This document shows, in pieces, positions 41,635 to 48,872 of a stretch of DNA of 55,489 bases. The notes under the pieces are model-generated. The model had not been told where the DNA came from and searched no databases. It worked only from the letters and a program-made list of their open reading frames with translations. Location: contig JAEWHO010000017.1 in assembly GCA_023387755.1 (NCBI GenBank), positions 1 to 55,489 on the forward strand. The letters run 5' to 3'. The stretch is from Actinomycetes bacterium. Lineage in GTDB: Bacteria; Actinomycetota; Actinomycetes; Actinomycetales; Actinomycetaceae. The translations under genes and the position numbers were made by a program. Positions within the stretch are counted from its first letter, which is position 1. The number at the start of each line of letters is the position of its first letter.

Positions 41635-42408
41635 ATGACCCCGATCCCGCCCCCACCGCACCCGAGCGGCGCGGAACCACCCCGCTTGCCTGCCGAGTTT
41701 ATTCCGCAGCATGTAGCGGTGGTGATGGACGGTAATGGCCGGTGGGCCAATCAGCGGGGCTTGCCGCGCACCGAGGGCCATAAGGCCGGGGAGGCGGCAC
41801 TGCTCGACTTCGTGGCCGGGGCGATCTGCGCTGGCGTAAAGTACGTCTCTGCCTACGCGTTTTCAACCGAGAATTGGAAGCGCTCACCCGCCGAGGTGCG
41901 GTTCCTCATGGGCTTTAACCGCGATGTGCTCCGGCGGCGGCGGGACGTCATGCACCAGTGGGGGGTGCGGGTGCGCTGGGCGGGCCGGCGGCCACGCCTA
42001 TGGAAGTCGGTCATTACCGAACTTGAGACTGCCGAACAGCTGACGGCCAGCAATAGCGTGTGCACTCTGACTATGTGCGTGAATTACGGGGGGCACGCGG
42101 AAATCGCGGATGCGATGCGGGCGATCGGCGCAAAAATCCAGGCCGGCACCCTCGATCCAGCGCGCATTAGTGAGCGTACGATTGCCCAACATCTCTACGT
42201 ACCGGAACTTCCTCCAGTCGATCTTTTCGTGCGCACCGGCGGGGAGCAGCGTACATCGAATTTCCTCACCTGGCAGTCGCAGTATGCGGAGATGGTTTTC
42301 CTTGATCGGCCTTGGCCGGAGGTGGATCGGCGCACCCTATACGAGGCGCTTCAGATCTATGCGGAGCGGGACCGGCGCTATGGGGGAGCAGTCGATAAGC
42401 CGCGCTAG
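41635..42408 (+). CDS. uppS: Isoprenyl transferase (undecaprenyl diphosphate synthase family)
   Basis: A 257-residue cis-prenyltransferase making the long-chain polyprenyl diphosphate carrier for cell-wall synthesis. Motifs: HVAVVMDGNGRWA with the Mg-binding Asp, GHKAG, YAFSTENWKRS, and RTGGEQRTSNFLTWQSQYAE. The Pro-rich N-terminus (MTPIPPPPHPSG) is not conserved. The ATG at 41635 follows AAAAGAGGA. It converges on the DedA-like gene with a 16-bp gap. Chain length cannot be read from sequence. Confidence 0.94.
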   Translation: MTPIPPPPHPSGAEPPRLPAEFIPQHVAVVMDGNGRWANQRGLPRTEGHKAGEAALLDFVAGAICAGVKYVSAYAFSTENWKRSPAEVRFLMGFNRDVLRRRRDVMHQWGVRVRWAGRRPRLWKSVITELETAEQLTASNSVCTLTMCVNYGGHAEIADAMRAIGAKIQAGTLDPARISERTIAQHLYVPELPPVDLFVRTGGEQRTSNFLTWQSQYAEMVFLDRPWPEVDRRTLYEALQIYAERDRRYGGAVDKPR

Positions 42409-42424
42409 CTTCGCTGCGGGCAGG

Positions 42425-42949
42425 TCAGTTTACGTCAGAGGGGTGCGGCGCAGGGGTGTCAATATCGGTGCGACGGCGCAGATAGCGGGTCCCGATGAGT
42501 GCGCCGGCTACCACGGCGACGACGGCGATGGCCAGCCACCACGAACCGGCAATTGCCTGGATCGCGGCCAGCCAGATTGCCAGTAGTCCGAGCCCGTAGA
42601 GTACCGCCCAGGCGAGGGCACCCGGCAGCATAGCTACGGTGAAACGCCGCCAATCCATCCGCAGCAGGCCGGCGCCGGCAATGACGGCAGTTTGGAATCC
42701 GACCGTCAGGAAGCACAGCGGAATAATCACGATACCCCAGCGTTCGAGGGCAGCTTTGCCGCGGCGGGGGATGGGGCCGGAGAACCAGCGGGCCATTGCT
42801 GCGACCCAGGGACGGGGCGAGGTTGTGCGGGCGATCCCGGCGGCGACGGCGCGGGCCAGCCAGTAGGTGCCCTGCGCGCGGGCGCTCACAATCACAAAGA
42901 GCGCACCGATAAGTAACCAGATGGGGCCGTTAACGATCGCTGCTGGCAT
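42425..42949 (-). CDS. DedA/VTT-like membrane protein
   Basis: A 174-residue protein with four or five hydrophobic segments. The central part, RWGIVIIPLCFLTVGFQTAVIAGAGLLRMDWRRFTVAMLPGALAW, resembles the VTT/DedA domain, where a re-entrant loop with Gly and Arg is followed by MxxRRF and a Gly-Ala-x-x-Trp helix. DedA proteins act in membrane lipid flipping, including undecaprenyl phosphate recycling, which may be relevant beside uppS. It is shorter than typical DedA (about 200). It overlaps the zur 3' end by 20 bp, so it is the last gene of the zinc operon. Confidence 0.65.
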   Translation of the reverse strand: MPAAIVNGPIWLLIGALFVIVSARAQGTYWLARAVAAGIARTTSPRPWVAAMARWFSGPIPRRGKAALERWGIVIIPLCFLTVGFQTAVIAGAGLLRMDWRRFTVAMLPGALAWAVLYGLGLLAIWLAAIQAIAGSWWLAIAVVAVVAGALIGTRYLRRRTDIDTPAPHPSDVN

Positions 42950-43331
42950 TTTCTTTGGTGCACCTAGGGCACAGCCCGAACACTTCTAGAGTGTGGTCGA
43001 CGTCGGTGAAACCGTAACGCTCCCCGATATGGACGGGCCAGTCCGGAAGATCAGCTTCAATCAGTTCTTCGGCGTGGCCGCAGCGGCGGCAGACGAGGTG
43101 GTGATGGTGATCTCGTTCAGCGCACTGCCGGTACAGGTTTTCATCGCCCAACCGCACTACATCGAGTCGTCCGCTATCGGCCAGTGATTGCAGAGTTCGA
43201 TAGACAGTGGCGAGTCCGACTGTTTCACCTCGTTCCCGCAGGGCGTCATGGATCTCTTGGGCTGAGCGGAAATCCGCAATAGATCCTAAAAGGTCGGTGA
43301 TGGCCGCGCGTTGGCGGGTCATACGTTGCAT
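42930..43331 (-). CDS. zur: Fur family regulator, probably Zur
   Basis: A 133-residue metal-sensing repressor: winged helix (TRQRAAITDLLG to GLATVYRTLQSLADSGRLD), the HHHH metal cluster (75-78), structural zinc pairs Cys81-Cys84 and Cys121-Cys124, and HTLEVFG. Zur rather than Fur is inferred from its place behind znuA-znuC-znuB and from the Zur-like palindrome over the znuA promoter. The ATG at 43331 has GGAGG 5 nt upstream. It starts 36 bp after znuB. Confidence 0.85.
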   Translation of the reverse strand: MQRMTRQRAAITDLLGSIADFRSAQEIHDALRERGETVGLATVYRTLQSLADSGRLDVVRLGDENLYRQCAERDHHHHLVCRRCGHAEELIEADLPDWPVHIGERYGFTDVDHTLEVFGLCPRCTKENASSDR

Positions 43332-43367
43332 CGGGACCTCCGAGGTACTACACAAGGCTGCAGCCGC

Positions 43368-44225
43368 CTAGGGGTGAGCCCCCAGTCGGCTGGTGAGGGG
43401 TCGTACTACTGAGACTATCGCGTAAAGCACGATTGTGAGCACTACGATGACCGCGCCGGGGCTGTATGGGTACATATAGGTGATGATCAGACCGCTCAGA
43501 CATACCACCGCACCGATGACCATGGCGCTATGCATGGTCCCAGTGAAGGAACGGCACACAAGCTGGCTGACCGCCACCGGCACAATCATGACGGCGGAGA
43601 CTAGCAGCACCCCCACCACCCGCATCGCCACCGAAACCGTCAGTGCCGCCACCACGGCTATCACAATATTGAGGAATTGGACCGGCAGGCCGCAGGCCCG
43701 CGCGAAATCCTCATCGTGGCACAGGGAGAACAAGGCCGGGCGCAGCCCGATCCCGACCGCAAGAATCACGGCCGCCAGAATGGTGATATAGACCAGATCA
43801 GCGCTGCTGACGGTCGCGATCGAACCGAAGAGGTAAGCGGTGAGGTTATTGGCTGAGCCTCCGGCAATTCCCATGAGCAGCACGCCGGTGGCGATACCGC
43901 CATAGAACAGCAGCGCCAGGGCGACGTCAGCACTGGTACGCCCGCGACTGCGGACTAACTCGATCATGAGCGCGCCGAGAACTGAAGCGACTACGGCACC
44001 GGGAATCGCCCACGCATCATGGTCGGAGGCCTCGGCCCAGGTGGAGGCGAGCCAGCCCATCGCCACCCCGGTCAGGGCCACATGCCCGATCCCGTCACCC
44101 AGGAGCGCGAGGCGTCGCTGGACCAGATAGGTGCCCACAATTGGGGCGGTGATCCCCACTAGGAGCGCCGCGATCAGGCCGCGCACCATGAGGGGGGAGG
44201 AGAGCATTTCCGATAGCACACTCAT
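43368..44225 (-). CDS. znuB: Zinc ABC transporter permease ZnuB
   Basis: A 285-residue polytopic permease of the ABC-3 (metal) family with about eight helices. RRLALLGDGIGHVALTGVAMGWL is the conserved cytoplasmic loop that contacts the ATPase, and VGVLLVSAVMIVPVAVSQLV is the family's C-terminal signature. It overlaps znuC by 4 bp. With ZnuA and ZnuC it forms the high-affinity zinc importer; manganese cannot be excluded on sequence alone. Confidence 0.92.
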   Translation of the reverse strand: MSVLSEMLSSPLMVRGLIAALLVGITAPIVGTYLVQRRLALLGDGIGHVALTGVAMGWLASTWAEASDHDAWAIPGAVVASVLGALMIELVRSRGRTSADVALALLFYGGIATGVLLMGIAGGSANNLTAYLFGSIATVSSADLVYITILAAVILAVGIGLRPALFSLCHDEDFARACGLPVQFLNIVIAVVAALTVSVAMRVVGVLLVSAVMIVPVAVSQLVCRSFTGTMHSAMVIGAVVCLSGLIITYMYPYSPGAVIVVLTIVLYAIVSVVRPLTSRLGAHP

Positions 44226-44911
44226 GCGCGCCCTGCCTCTACCCGGCGTAACCGCCCACCGTCCATGCGGTAGGTGGCGTCTACAATGCCCGCAAATGGT
44301 CCCTGTTCGTGGAGTACCACGACCACCGCGCTGCCCGACCGTCGTAAATCCTGCAAGGCCGCCACGATCTGCGCCTGGCTATCGGCGTCCACCCCGGCCA
44401 GAGGTTCATCCAAAAAGATGAGTTTGGGGGAGCGCACTAGGGCCCGCGCCACCAGCACTCGTTGCGTTTGGCCTCCGGAGAATACCGCCAAGGGGTCGTG
44501 GGCCCGGTGAGCTAGGCCGACGACGTCGAGGGCGCGCCGGGCCCGCTCCCGCGCGCGCCGGCGCGCCCCCAGGCCCCAGCCTCCGCGTAGATTCCAGCCG
44601 GACAATAAGCCTGCTTGGACTACTTCGAGTGCCGTCGTCGGGGTTTCTGGCGGGCGGGATGCCCGCTGGGGGACGTAACCGATCTGGTGCCACGGGACTG
44701 CTGCGCGACTATCGACGCCAAGGAGTTCCACTCTGCCCGCAGTGCGCGGCGCTAGGCCCAGGCAGGCGCGCATAAGGGTGGTTTTCCCGGAGCCGTTGGC
44801 CCCGGTCAGGGCCACAATCTGGCCCGGAGAGACACGCAGGTTCGATTCGCGTACCACGAGAGTCGAACCGTAGCTCACCTGGAGTTCCTCGGTGAGGAGG
44901 GCGGCGTCCAT
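44222..44911 (-). CDS. znuC: Zinc ABC transporter ATP-binding protein ZnuC
   Basis: A 229-residue ABC ATPase. Walker A is GANGSGKTT, the Q-loop lies in IGYVPQRA, the signature is FSGGQTQR (a variant of LSGGQ), Walker B is LIFLDEPLAGVD, and the H-loop is VVLHEQGP, in which the usual His is kept. The ATG at 44911 is chosen for AAAGGAG directly upstream; an in-frame ATG at 44929 has no ribosome binding site and abuts a hairpin. It overlaps znuB by 4 bp. Confidence 0.92.
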   Translation of the reverse strand: MDAALLTEELQVSYGSTLVVRESNLRVSPGQIVALTGANGSGKTTLMRACLGLAPRTAGRVELLGVDSRAAVPWHQIGYVPQRASRPPETPTTALEVVQAGLLSGWNLRGGWGLGARRRARERARRALDVVGLAHRAHDPLAVFSGGQTQRVLVARALVRSPKLIFLDEPLAGVDADSQAQIVAALQDLRRSGSAVVVVLHEQGPFAGIVDATYRMDGGRLRRVEAGRA

Positions 44912-44934
44912 AGTCTCCTTTATGGTCATGAGGA

Positions 44935-44968
44935 TGGGGGCGGTAGCCGCGGGCGGCTACCGCCCCCA
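44935..44968 (-). terminator. Hairpin between znuA and znuC
   Basis: TGGGGGCGGTAGCCG (44935-44949) pairs perfectly with 44954-44968 around a 4-nt loop. It lies inside the operon, 28 bp after the znuA stop, and has no T-run. It could reduce read-through or protect the znuA transcript end, giving more binding protein than ATPase. Confidence 0.6.
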
Positions 44969-44996
44969 CCGACGGTCGATTGCGCTGTTGTGGACT

Positions 44997-46076
44997 CTAC
45001 TTGCACTCTAGCGCAGTGCGCAGTGCCTCCAAGTTATCGCGCATAACCACCTGGTAATCTTTGGCCTCATCATTCTGGTTTTCGATGGGGTCAAGTACCG
45101 CCGTCTTAGCCCCGGTCTCCTGCGCGAACTGTTCGGCAGCCTTGGGGTTGATGAGGTGTTCAGTGAAGATGGTGGTGATATTCTTATCGGCCATCACCTT
45201 CTTAACGGCGGCCAGCGTTGCCGGTGCCGGTTCCGCTTCAGGATCAACCCCGGCCATGCCCACCTGGTGAATGTGGAAGTCCTCGGTCAGGTAGCCGTAG
45301 GCGGAGTGGGAGACGACGATCGTATCCCGTTTACAGGTGGCCAGGCCCTGCTTGTATTCATCTTCCAGGGCGGTGAGTTCCTCGGCCAGTTTCTTAGCAT
45401 TGGCCTGGTAGGTATCCGCATTGGATGGGTCAGCCTTGGCGAACGCGTCGCCCAGCTTCGTGGTCACCACTGCCATACGGGCCGGATCGAGCCAGAAGTG
45501 CGGGTCCTTACCACCATGATCGTGGCTCTCATGGTCGTGATCGTGGCCCTCGTGGTCATGCCCTTCGTGATCGTGGCCTTCTTCCACGGGGCTGGCGGAG
45601 GCGGTAGCCTCATAGTCGTGGTCGTGCCCCTCGTGGTCGTGCCCCTCGTGATCGTGGCCCTCGTGATCGTGGCCCTCATGATCGCCGTCAATCCCGGGAA
45701 TATCCGCCTGCTCGACGGTGTGAGCGCTGGCCTCCACGAGGTCCGCGTCAGCGGCGGCATCGTAGACATTCTTGGGGGAGGTTTCCTCAACGGCCTTATC
45801 TACCGAAGGCTGGAAGCCAGAGAGGTACACCACCAGGTCTGCGCTCGAAAGTTTCGCTACGTCGGCGGGGGCGATCTCCAAATCGTGGGAATGCCCACCT
45901 TTAGGAGTCAGTGATGTGACGGAGACCTTGTCGCCGCCAATCTTTTGCGATAGATACTCCAGCGGGTAGAACGAGGCAATGACGTTCAACCCCTGCGCAT
46001 CAGCTTTCTTTTCTGCCTGGGCACAGCCGGCTAAAACTAGGGCAGCACTTGCGAGAACAGGAATAATCTTGCGCAT
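44997..46076 (-). CDS. znuA: Zinc ABC transporter substrate-binding lipoprotein ZnuA
   Basis: A 359-residue lipoprotein (signal peptide, lipobox LAGC with Cys18) of the cluster A-I metal-binding family. Conserved ligand regions are GGHSHDLEIAP (His64), KDPHFWLDP (His193), SHSAYGYL and the late Asp/Glu region around TAVLDPIE. Between lobes lies a His-rich loop, residues 131-187, with repeated EGHDH units and 18 histidines, a hallmark of zinc-type ZnuA. The ATG at 46076 lies 7 nt after the -10 box GAGAAT, so the message is leaderless, and a Zur-like palindrome covers the start. First gene of znuA-znuC-znuB-zur. Confidence 0.94.
   Translation of the reverse strand: MRKIIPVLASAALVLAGCAQAEKKADAQGLNVIASFYPLEYLSQKIGGDKVSVTSLTPKGGHSHDLEIAPADVAKLSSADLVVYLSGFQPSVDKAVEETSPKNVYDAAADADLVEASAHTVEQADIPGIDGDHEGHDHEGHDHEGHDHEGHDHDYEATASASPVEEGHDHEGHDHEGHDHDHESHDHGGKDPHFWLDPARMAVVTTKLGDAFAKADPSNADTYQANAKKLAEELTALEDEYKQGLATCKRDTIVVSHSAYGYLTEDFHIHQVGMAGVDPEAEPAPATLAAVKKVMADKNITTIFTEHLINPKAAEQFAQETGAKTAVLDPIENQNDEAKDYQVVMRDNLEALRTALECK
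45516..45686 (-). repeat. His-rich codon repeats in znuA
   Basis: The DNA encoding residues 131-187 consists of near-identical 15-bp units coding for EGHDH, in two blocks separated by DYEATASASPVE. The repeats produce long spurious open frames on the other strand and would favour copy-number change by slippage. Confidence 0.85.
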
Positions 46077-46112
46077 GAGACCGATTCTCAGTCGCCCTGG
46101 TAGGGGAGTCAA
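46076..46112 (-). promoter_or_regulatory. znuA promoter with overlapping Zur-like operator
   Basis: On the minus strand: TTGACT (46107-46112), 17-nt spacer, GAGAAT (46084-46089), 7 nt, ATG. The palindrome TGAGAATCGGTCTCA (46076-46090) spans the -10 box, the start point and the first base of the ATG. It agrees with a Zur-type consensus TGAAAATGATTTTCA at 10 of 15 positions. Confidence 0.75.
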
Positions 46113-46218
46113 ATCGAATCCCAAGGGAGGCTGACTACGAATCGCGCCCCCGGGCCACTACGCTAGAGGGGAGTGCGCTGTCCTGGCGTATTCGTACTCG
46201 CACTGACCGTGTAACTAA

Positions 46219-46274
46219 CGCACCAGATCGGTGCGTGAACACTGATGAAGCGCACCCGCCAGGTGCGTGATCAC
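46219..46274 (+). repeat. Two repeated dyads in the glyS leader
   Basis: CGCACC-N5-GGTGCGTGA-N-CAC occurs at 46219-46242 and again at 46251-46274, 32 bp apart. Each copy is an inverted repeat (CGCACC/GGTGCG), and the second ends directly at the glyS ribosome binding site. Confidence 0.75.
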
Positions 46275-46290
46275 AAAGGAGAAATTTAAC

Positions 46291-47682
46291 GTGGCTCAGG
46301 CTCCCTCCCGACTGCAGAACGTCATCAATCTCGCCAAACGACGCGGCTTTGTCTACCCCTGTGGCGAGATCTACGGTGGTACCCGCTCCGCGTGGGATTA
46401 TGGCCCACTCGGGGTCGAACTGAAAGAGAATATTAAGCGCCAGTGGTGGAACGCCATGGTGCGGGGGCGGGAAGACGTCGTCGGGATTGACTCCTCCGTG
46501 ATCCTGCCTACCGCCGTCTGGGAGGCTTCCGGGCACGTGGAAGCTTTTACCGATCCGCTGGTTGAATGTCTGCAATGTCATAAACGGATGCGTGCCGATA
46601 ATCTCATCGAAGAGTATGCGGAAAAGAAGGGGGTACCGGAGGATTCCGTTACGCTGGCGGATATTGCCTGCCCTGCCTGCGGCACCCGGGGCCAGTGGAC
46701 CGAGCCGCGCGCCTTTTCTGGCCTGATGAAAACCTACCTTGGTGCCGTTGATAATGAAGCCGGCCTGCACTATTTGCGCCCCGAAACTGCACAGGGAATC
46801 TTTGTGAACTTTGCGCAGGTGCAGTCCACCGCCCGCATGAAGGTGCCCTTCGGCATCGGCAATATCGGCAAATCCTTCCGCAATGAGATCACCCCGGGTA
46901 ACTTCATCTTCCGCACCCGCGAATTCGAACAGATGGAGATGGAATTCTTCGTCAAACCCGGCACCGACGAACAGTGGCATGACTACTGGATCGAACAACG
47001 GATGAACTGGTACATCGACCTGGGCATCAATCCGGACAATCTGCGCCTGTACGAGCACCCCCAAGAAAAGCTCTCCCACTATTCCAAGCGCACCGTCGAT
47101 ATCGAGTACGCCTTCGGTTTCACCGGCTCGAAGTTTGGCGAACTTGAGGGGATCGCTAACCGAACCGACTACGACCTGCGCACCCACCAGGAAAAGTCCG
47201 GCCAGAATCTCACCTATTTTGAGCAGGCGAGCGGCGAGCGTTTTATCCCCTACGTCATCGAACCGGCCGCCGGCCTTACCCGCTCCCTCATGGCCTTCAT
47301 GGTCGAGGCTTACGAAGAAGACGAGGCCCCCAACACCAAGGGCGGCGTGGATAAGCGCACCGTGCTGCGTTTGGATCCGCGCCTGTCCCCGGTGAAGGTG
47401 GCCGTATTGCCGCTGTCCCGCAAGGCTGAGCTCCAGCCACTGGCCAAGGAGATCGCGGCGGACTTGCGGCGTTCGTGGAATATTGAGTTCGACGACGCCG
47501 GGGCTGTCGGTCGGCGCTACCGCCGGCAAGACGAGATCGGCACACCATGGTGCGTTACCGTCGATTTCGACTCGCTTGATGACCACGCCGTCACGGTCCG
47601 GGACCGGGACACGATGGCCCAAGAGCGGGTCAGCGTGGATCAATTGCGTGGATATTTGGCCGAAAAACTTATCGGCTGCTAA
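46291..47682 (+). CDS. glyS: Glycine--tRNA ligase (single-chain type)
   Basis: A 463-residue class II synthetase of the alpha2 (GRS1-like) type. Motifs: RRGFVYPCGEIYGGTRSAWDYGPLG at the N-terminus, motif 2 in FRNEITPGNFIFRTREFEQMEMEFF, motif 3 in PAAGLTRSLMAFM, and a C-terminal anticodon domain (KVAVLPLSRKAELQPLAKEI). A zinc-binding-like insertion has CLQCHK and CPACG. GTG at 46291 has AAAGGAG 9 nt upstream; an in-frame GTG at 46267 lies inside the repeated dyad and is less likely. It is divergent from znuA. The last base of its TAA is the first base of the next ATG. Confidence 0.95.
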   Translation: MAQAPSRLQNVINLAKRRGFVYPCGEIYGGTRSAWDYGPLGVELKENIKRQWWNAMVRGREDVVGIDSSVILPTAVWEASGHVEAFTDPLVECLQCHKRMRADNLIEEYAEKKGVPEDSVTLADIACPACGTRGQWTEPRAFSGLMKTYLGAVDNEAGLHYLRPETAQGIFVNFAQVQSTARMKVPFGIGNIGKSFRNEITPGNFIFRTREFEQMEMEFFVKPGTDEQWHDYWIEQRMNWYIDLGINPDNLRLYEHPQEKLSHYSKRTVDIEYAFGFTGSKFGELEGIANRTDYDLRTHQEKSGQNLTYFEQASGERFIPYVIEPAAGLTRSLMAFMVEAYEEDEAPNTKGGVDKRTVLRLDPRLSPVKVAVLPLSRKAELQPLAKEIAADLRRSWNIEFDDAGAVGRRYRRQDEIGTPWCVTVDFDSLDDHAVTVRDRDTMAQERVSVDQLRGYLAEKLIGC

Positions 47683-48872
47683 TGCATCAGCACGCTCACA
47701 CGACTGCGGAACTGCCCGCCGGTGCGCGCCGGCGGGCCCGCATCCTGCTATCCGCCATTGTCATACCGCTCTTGTTGGCGACGTTGGCTGCCACCTGGTG
47801 GCTGTGGCCGCGCGGGGATAGCCTGATCGGTTCCCGGGAGCTATTCGGGCCGGACTCGCCCTCGGCCACTGCCGAGGTATTGACGGCGCCTACAATGGAG
47901 GGAAGCCTATCGGTCGCCTCGATAAAACTCACCAGCGGTGATAACGCCGGGCATAAAACCCACATGCAAATACCTCCGGAGATCGCTGCACACGGGCTCC
48001 ATGTGGGTGACTCGATCCGAGTGGTGTTCTATCCCGATGCCGTCGATTCAGGCTACCCGTACGTCTTCTATGACTATGAGCGGGGCCAGCCGATGCTCAT
48101 TCTGGCGTTGATCTATCTGGCCGTAGTCGCCTTGGTGGCCCGCGTGCGCGGCATGGCCGCCGTCGTCGGCCTCCTTGCCTCCCTGGGGGTTATCGTTTTC
48201 TTCGTCATCCCCGCATTGATGGCCGGCTCCCCGCCGGTGCCGGTAGCGTTGACGGGCGCGAGCCTAATGATGTTCGCAGCCGTGTATTTAGCTCACGGTG
48301 TTTCCATCCGCACCACGACGGCGCTTCTGGGTACCTTCTTGGGGCTTGCTGTGACGCTCGGGGTGGGCCTGTGGGCGCTGCGAGCGGCACATGTGACCGG
48401 TGCCCAAGGTGATCTCGGGCAGATGCTCGCCGGCACCTTGCCGGGTATCCGTCTGGGTGATCTCATCGTCTGCGGGGTGGTGATCGCGGGCCTGGGCGCG
48501 CTCAATGATGTCACGATCACGCAGGCATCGGCAGTATGGGAACTGCACGCCGCTAATCCTGGTGCCAGCCGTCGCGACCTGTGGCGCGGCGGAATGCGAA
48601 TCGGTGAAGACCATATCGCCTCCACTGTGTACACGCTGGCCTTTGCTTATGCTGGCACCGCCCTGCCGCTGCTAATCCTGGCCTCCCTTATTAATCGCCC
48701 GTTGCTCGGCACGCTGACGGCCGGCGAGATCGCGGAAGAGATCGTCCGCACCCTGGTCTCCTCGATCGGGTTAATCGTGGCGATTCCGTTGACGACGGCA
48801 ATTGCGGTGGCGCTGGTACATGTGGCGCCGGCGCGGGCACGGCGGCATCGCTCCATTAAGGGGGATATGTGA
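47682..48872 (+). CDS. YibE/F-like membrane protein
   Basis: A 396-residue protein with one N-terminal membrane segment, an extracytoplasmic beta-rich domain (residues about 55-135, with VASIKLTSGDNAGHKTHMQIPP and FYDYERGQPM), and then about seven helices, including MAAVVGLLASLGVIVFFVIPALMAG and the conserved GALNDVTITQASAVWEL and GMRIGEDHIASTVYTLAFAYAGTALPLL. These match the YibE/F family, whose function is unknown. It overlaps glyS by one base and dusB by 4 bp, so it is translated by coupling; it has no ribosome binding site of its own. Confidence 0.87.
   Translation: MHQHAHTTAELPAGARRRARILLSAIVIPLLLATLAATWWLWPRGDSLIGSRELFGPDSPSATAEVLTAPTMEGSLSVASIKLTSGDNAGHKTHMQIPPEIAAHGLHVGDSIRVVFYPDAVDSGYPYVFYDYERGQPMLILALIYLAVVALVARVRGMAAVVGLLASLGVIVFFVIPALMAGSPPVPVALTGASLMMFAAVYLAHGVSIRTTTALLGTFLGLAVTLGVGLWALRAAHVTGAQGDLGQMLAGTLPGIRLGDLIVCGVVIAGLGALNDVTITQASAVWELHAANPGASRRDLWRGGMRIGEDHIASTVYTLAFAYAGTALPLLILASLINRPLLGTLTAGEIAEEIVRTLVSSIGLIVAIPLTTAIAVALVHVAPARARRHRSIKGDM

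Noticed and set aside
45156..45914. A Val/Ile-rich 252-codon frame resembling a membrane protein opposite znuA
   Set aside because: The hydrophobic repeats are the complement of the GHDHE codon repeats; the ZnuA reading is unambiguous.
46125..46290. Glycine riboswitch or T-box ahead of glyS
   Set aside because: The leader lacks riboswitch aptamer size and conserved cores, and no T-box sequence, specifier loop or antiterminator is visible; only two short repeated dyads are present.
46135..47643. A 502-codon open frame on the minus strand across glyS
   Set aside because: It is antisense to a certain glyS gene, has no recognisable domain or ribosome binding site, and its existence follows from codon bias in high-GC DNA.
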